64,000 bases of DNA from Siderastrea radians (taxonomy: Eukaryota > Cnidaria > Anthozoa > Scleractinia > Rhizangiidae). Both the position numbers and the translations under genes were made by a program. This document shows, piece after piece, positions 59,252 to 64,000 of the stretch. The notes beneath the pieces were generated by a model. That model did no database searches. It worked only from the letters and a program-made list of their open reading frames with translations, and was not told the origin of the DNA. The stretch lies in NCBI GenBank assembly GCA_964017195.1, contig OZ024897.1, forward strand, positions 36,861,536 through 36,925,535, read 5' to 3'. The number at the start of each line of letters is the position of its first letter. Position 1 is the first letter of the stretch.

Positions 59252-60093
59252 GTAACTCTTGCCTTGGATAGATCTCTGAGGTGCACGGCTGATTGTTAAA
59301 GGGAACCTAATCCATTAAGGACAAATGCATACACGATACAGAGACCAAACGACCAGCTGGAGAGTCCAGAGGAACAGGCAGTCACCCAAGCGCTGAAAGC
59401 CATATTCAGGTCCCTGAATGCCACAGTTCATTCCTTGTACGAATTGCCTGAGCCAGCTATCCAGCTATCAGCGTACACCCAACATCTAAGTTTCCTTAAT
59501 GATAATCACTTCTGTTCTCTCGTTATACGGCCCTATGAGTTTTATTTGCTTTGGGCACGCTTTTTTTTTGTTTGTTTGCTTTTTCTTTTTTTTTTTCTTG
59601 TTCTTGTTTTGTTAAGACAGAAAACAGAGTCACCAAGCTTGAGTTTGTATGAAAATGCGAACTGGAGTTGTTGTCAATGAATTGTCTGGATTGGTGTGTT
59701 TCTCGTTAAATCAGGTAAAATCAAAATCGAAGAACATTTTTCTATACACAAGACGAAGAAATCAAGTCAATTCTTGAAAGGGGATCAAAACATTGCCAGG
59801 TGATAAGGTTTTTTTTTTTTGCTAAACATATACCATGAATAAGGAAAAACTTGAAAAAGGGGCCCGATTTTCTCAAGCTGCAATCCATTCCCACCCGATC
59901 TTCCCACCCTAACCATACGTGGCCAAAGGCACTTATTTGTAGTTTCAATGCACTGGGGGAGTAGTTTTGAAATTTTTCCTTGATTGCCATAATTCTTTAT
60001 GGTTTCCTGTGAGCAGGGTAGTGCCCGAGCTGGTGCCTGGGAACTATACAGAGGTATCTCGTTCCCAGTACCTCATCTACTAGAAAGGTAAAC
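59252..60093. other. intergenic
   Basis: No gene seen. T-rich tracts near 59,560-59,610 and 59,809. Confidence 0.5.
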
Positions 60094-60213
60094 ATGGCGG
60101 AAAGTTCGAACTTGCAGCTCGAGGAAAAGGCGTCGTTTCTTTTCTTCTTTTTCTTCAAGAAGACCACCTGTTTACTCGCTAGTACACTCAGCTGTATCTT
60201 CATTATATCAACG

Positions 60214-61016
60214 ATGGGCAACGCTCTTAGTAAGTATAGTATCTTTTAACTGTAAAAGAAAAACTTGCTCGACCGTGATGATAACTTCTCTGCTGCTTCT
60301 CTGAGGGCGCTGTCGAAACGTCAGTCAATGCCGACAATGTCATCAAAACAGTCCTTCTCAGGACTACACTAACCCGGATGATCATACTTAACCGTATCCA
60401 GGGGGTTTTCAGTAGTTCAGAAACATGTACATGTACATCTACAACTACACTTTATTAAGTCGGTAAATAATCCCGAGATATCACACCAAAACGTTTGCAC
60501 TAGAGAAGCACAATAGGTTAAAAACACTTTGCGACTCAGGACTGCCGTTGTCATTTATACATAAACACTGAAAGGATTGAATCCTTTACGGGTGTGCATG
60601 AAAAATGATGCGTTTCTTTGGTTCATACGCTCTTTTTAATGGATTCTACAGAAGGATTACTCGGTTAATTGATAATCGAAAATGGTCAATAATGCGTGGT
60701 TCAATTCTAGCTGTTACCATCTATAGACATTATTGCATATTGTATCCAGGGATTTGGAGTGTGTTAGTTATTTATTTCATTCTTTAGTTGAGACAGTGTG
60801 GACTTGGATGTCTCTCCTGATTTCTGATTTTGAAATGAAGTGCTCATGCTTTTTAAAAGAGTCTATTCCCTCTACTTCAGAAGGGTGTTTAATTGTTCTA
60901 AAAGTTAAGTTTTTGTTTTAAACATCAAAATAAATGTTTTCATTTTCTTGCAATGGGGAGCAGTTTATTTTTAGTCAGTCCCAGGGATGGGGAATTAAGT
61001 TACACTTAATCAATTC

Positions 61017-61052
<36 letters not shown>

Positions 61053-63634
61053 CTTCCACAAGAGTTTGCACTTTCCAACATACAAAAACATATTTCTGTT
61101 AAGTTATGAATTTGTTTATTTAAGCAAAAGGCACATAAGCACATACATGCAATCATGCAAGCATACATACAGGTTGATCTAAGAACTTGGATTATATCAT
61201 TATTATTATATATTGGGGATTATTTCCAAAAGCTCTTAATCGTATCTGCTTGAATCTTACAGCTGACACATTCTGGCTTTGCTTTGTGTCCTTGTTGTGG
61301 GGATCCACTAATCCACTCATTAGAAAGGGAAGTAAGGGAATTGAAGAAATTCGTAGGTCAAGTCGTATTCAACAGTTTCTTGCAGAAGTCATATTTCTTG
61401 CATCCAACTGGAAGGTAAGAGTAGTTTTTTAAGTACTTCAACTTCAACTTACTAGTTTTCTTAAGGGCTAATTATGTATGATTTTATCTCTCCTAGTATT
61501 TGGTTCCTTTCTTGTTAAACCAATGCGGATCGGTAGTTTTCTACTTGACACTTGCTTCTGTAGGTAAATGATTTGTTCTTGAATACAGCTTCACAATTTA
61601 CTACATAACCAAAAACACCAGCATTATTTAAGAGACCACCAAAGTGGCTCCTACAGCAGCCACCAAACTTACAAAAGCAGTGACTGGTAACCTATTCTCT
61701 CAGTTTCATGAAGTATTTGTCATTGGTTAAGTAAAAAAGGACTCATGACCTTCTCAAAAGAATTGATTTGTAGTAATTTGCAGTATGTTTCCTACATGTT
61801 CTTCCAGATAAGCTACACCCCAAACATTGAATGAGATTTTGATTTAAAAAAAGAGCAGCTTGTATTCCAATGTTTACAGTACTTGTTTATTTGGTCAGAT
61901 TTTGTTACCACATTTTAATAGAGAAGTGATATGAAAAGTCACAGTGCTAAATAGGTTTGCTCACTTTTGGCTGATTTGATGTGTATATCACTTCTGCGCT
62001 CAGTTGGCTTCAGATTTTCAAACAATGTTCTCTTCTTAGTTTTTTTCTCTTGGTTTATAGTCAAAGTATTTTACAAAGACATTTTCATGACACCAAATTG
62101 TGTGATACTATTACAGATTTGTCTATTGCTGTACCCATTACCAACTCTCTGACTTTGCTCATAACAACACTAGTTGGGAGGATTTTGGGAGAAGGCAAAA
62201 TCAATGCAGGTATTCATTATCTCTGACTGATTGACGAGGTTACATGCATGCGATTCTATAGAAAGTATTATAATGTAACATGAGCAAAACATCTGCCTCA
62301 TACCCAGGCATCTCAAATGTGTCGGAAAAAAGCAGAAAGAAGAGGCCGATGAGTAGCTCGCGCAGTGGAACATGGGAAAGTTTAGCATTAGTGCAAAGGA
62401 CCTTGTGCACTCAGTCAATCTCATGCTCGATTCGAAATCCGGTAGAACCTGCCAAGGAACAAGGCAGTTCTTGGCTGATCTGTGTAATTCATTTGCCTGT
62501 AGTATAGTTTCATACCTTTATTAGAAGCAGGTAATTTAAAACTAGAATGCTAATGCATACGTGCATATTTTCATAATACAATGTTACCTGCAGATAATAA
62601 AATTCTACCAGTGAAAGAAAAAAATTTGTAGTCCTGAGACCTGGATAGGTTTGAATTCTGGGGTGCATGTATCCTAACCACAGTGCAACACATTACTGAA
62701 TCAATTTTAAGAGGGAAATTAAGCCTAAAAGTCATTTGAGTCTGCTGAAAATAAGTAAGTAAAGTAAATAACAAGTAAATAAACAGACTATGCATGGGGT
62801 AGTAGACATAGTAGACTAAAGCCAATTAAAAATCAAAATGGCTAAGCCAGAAATGACTGAATGCCCATACACCACTGCAACACTGCAAGAAATTCCCATA
62901 GGATGCCCAAGAACTCTGTAGTTGAAGGGTGGCATAGTTCCAAGGATGGACACTGAAACCATGTTTTATTGTAATGTTTCATGCAGAATTGCAACACGAA
63001 TGTAGGCTTGAAGTTTGTTTACCCAGAAAACACAAATGCAAGAGAGCTGGTTAAATCCGGCAGGTTTCTCTTACAAGTCACATTCCACGGGTCACCCATA
63101 CAGGTCACATTCCACAGGTCACCCATACAAGTCACATTCCAGAGGTCACCCATACAGGTCACATTCCACAGGTCACCCATACAGGTCACATTCCACAGGT
63201 CACCCATACAGGTCGCATTCTTCAGGTCACCCATACAGGTCACATTCCACAGGTCACCCATACAAGTCACATTCCACAGGTCACCCATACAGGTCACATT
63301 TCACAGGTCACCCATACAGGTCACTGTGTTACTGATAAATAAACAAGCTAAACAGTGTCTCCTAGCCCTAAATCAGGCTAAAGCATCACCTAGTATGCCA
63401 GGGGACACTGTCCATTGTGTTTATATGTCAGCATTACAGTGATCTGTACTTGTGACCTGTAAAATACACCTCTTTATTAAGTCAGAATTTCAAGTTAACC
63501 TTTCCTTGATAATTGTAACCATGATTACCATCAAAAGCTGACAAGAAATTGTTTATTAATTTACAGGGACCTTCCTTGGAATGGTCCTGGTTATATCTGG
63601 TGTGAGCATTTGTGTTATGGATCAAGCTACGTAA
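60214..63634 (+). CDS. TMEM234: transmembrane protein 234 homolog, 131 aa
   Basis: Coding exons 60,214-60,229, 61,263-61,414, 61,497-61,563, 62,117-62,209 and 63,567-63,634 with GT..AG introns and continuous frame give 131 residues, close to the family's usual 130-165. Four predicted membrane helices: about 8-22 (WLCFVSLLWGSTNPLIRKG, the EamA-like LWG motif), 57-75 (VPFLLNQCGSVVFYLTL), 80-100 (SIAVPITNSLTLLITTLVG) and 112-128 (GMVLVISGVSICVM). NQCGS and AVP-x-x-NSL are hallmark motifs. The family is small, related to drug/metabolite transporters; a role in kidney filtration has been reported in vertebrates, but substrate is unknown. An in-frame ATG at 60,094 (AACATGG) could add 40 residues; I chose 60,214 because it matches the family N-terminus. 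Confidence 0.88.
61019..61049. repeat. (TA)n microsatellite
   Basis: About 15 TA units in TMEM234 intron 1. Confidence 0.95.
63075..63317 (+). repeat. 27-bp minisatellite, nine units, TMEM234 intron 4
   Basis: Unit AGGTCACATTCCACAGGTCA plus CCCATAC, nine consecutive copies and a partial tenth. A 27-bp period keeps long frames open on both strands (a QVTFHRSPI repeat on plus), which is an artefact. Each unit has two AGGTCA hexamers and, in seven of nine units, a CATTCCA word. Confidence 0.95.
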
Positions 63635-64000
63635 AGGCAGGTGTAATAGAATTCGTGATTCTGCCACCTGTCAAATGCGAGGAAAAGTATGTTTCTTACT
63701 GGTCATGGAAAACCTGTGGTGTCTGGAATTTTATAGCTTTATTATCCCGGCTTGGAAAGTCATGGAAATTTAGAAGTGTTTGTCATGAATAACAAGAAAA
63801 GAGAAGAGAAAATGAAGCAAGTAAAGAATGGAACTATTACCACGAAGCCAGAGGCTAGTTTTGACATTTTTTTGGAAAGGATTGGGTTGACATCAGGTCA
63901 TGGAAAAGGGTGGAAAGTTCAGGAATTTCAGCAGCTCAGAAGGATATGAACCCTGTAAAGGGAAAACAGAAGGGTGTGGTTCCCATCACTAAAACAAATA
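63635..64000. other. TMEM234 3' flank
   Basis: Presumed 3' UTR and flank. No other gene visible before the window ends. Confidence 0.5.

Noticed and set aside
63075..63317. CRISPR array
   Set aside because: Units are contiguous without unique spacers, and the locus is a eukaryotic intron.
62981..63442. 153-aa repeat protein QVTFHRSPI and its antisense partner
   Set aside because: 27-bp unit is divisible by three and lacks stops on both strands; lies in an intron.

Overview
The window is animal nuclear DNA: genes with many introns and GT..AG splice sites, an intron-bearing tRNA-Ile(UAU), tRNA-derived SINEs, many foldback DNA elements and a DIRS-type retrotransposon remnant. The tRNA-derived SINE at 8.9-9.2 kb and the overall repeat style suggest a cnidarian, most likely an anthozoan such as a stony coral. 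That assignment is inference. The most important single object is a 7,620-bp mobile element at 15,944-23,563.

Left part (1-25.8 kb) is gene-poor and built from repeats. Two foldback elements (991-2514, flanked by TTAA on both sides, and 2543-3337) are followed by two copies of a segmental duplication: copy A 5,054-9,257 and copy B 12,781-24,443. Both carry decayed minus-strand exons of the same unidentified zinc-finger gene. Comparing the copies gives clean 'empty sites' for three insertions: a 570-bp foldback element (10-bp target duplication), a palindromic tRNA-SINE (14-bp duplication) and the 7.6-kb element (6-bp duplication CGCATC). A further 1,380-bp element with a 9-bp duplication lies between the copies.

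The 7.6-kb element has 5'-AGTAG...CTACT-3' ends, a 6-bp target duplication and terminal inverted repeats of about 2.45-2.5 kb. This terminal signature is that of Polinton/Maverick elements, but no polymerase, integrase, ATPase or capsid gene is visible. Each arm instead carries two small genes whose proteins start with a zinc finger. The centre holds a third finger gene, a small ORF and an inverted pair of paralogs opening with a D-x-D-G motif, one of them frameshifted. Genes are tightly packed with TATA boxes, a divergent promoter with two TGACGTCA sites, a shared 16-bp dyad after three genes, telomere-like TTAGGG motifs near the tips and pol III A/B boxes in each arm. I read it as a non-autonomous Polinton-like element with its own undescribed gene set.

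Right part (25.8-64 kb) holds conventional host genes. A tRNA-Ile(UAU) gene with an intron (minus) is head-to-head with MUL1 (3 exons, 338 aa), a mitochondrial E3 ubiquitin/SUMO ligase. A degenerate DIRS-like fragment (RNase H plus tyrosine recombinase) ends just upstream of NF2/merlin (17 coding exons, 566 aa), an upstream Hippo-pathway regulator. TMEM234 (5 coding exons, 131 aa) follows. Their introns contain a 2.5-kb foldback transposon, solo-LTR-like repeats, SINEs, pogo-like and hAT-like elements, a tandem array of about 400-bp units and a 27-bp minisatellite rich in TEAD-like and nuclear-receptor half-site motifs.
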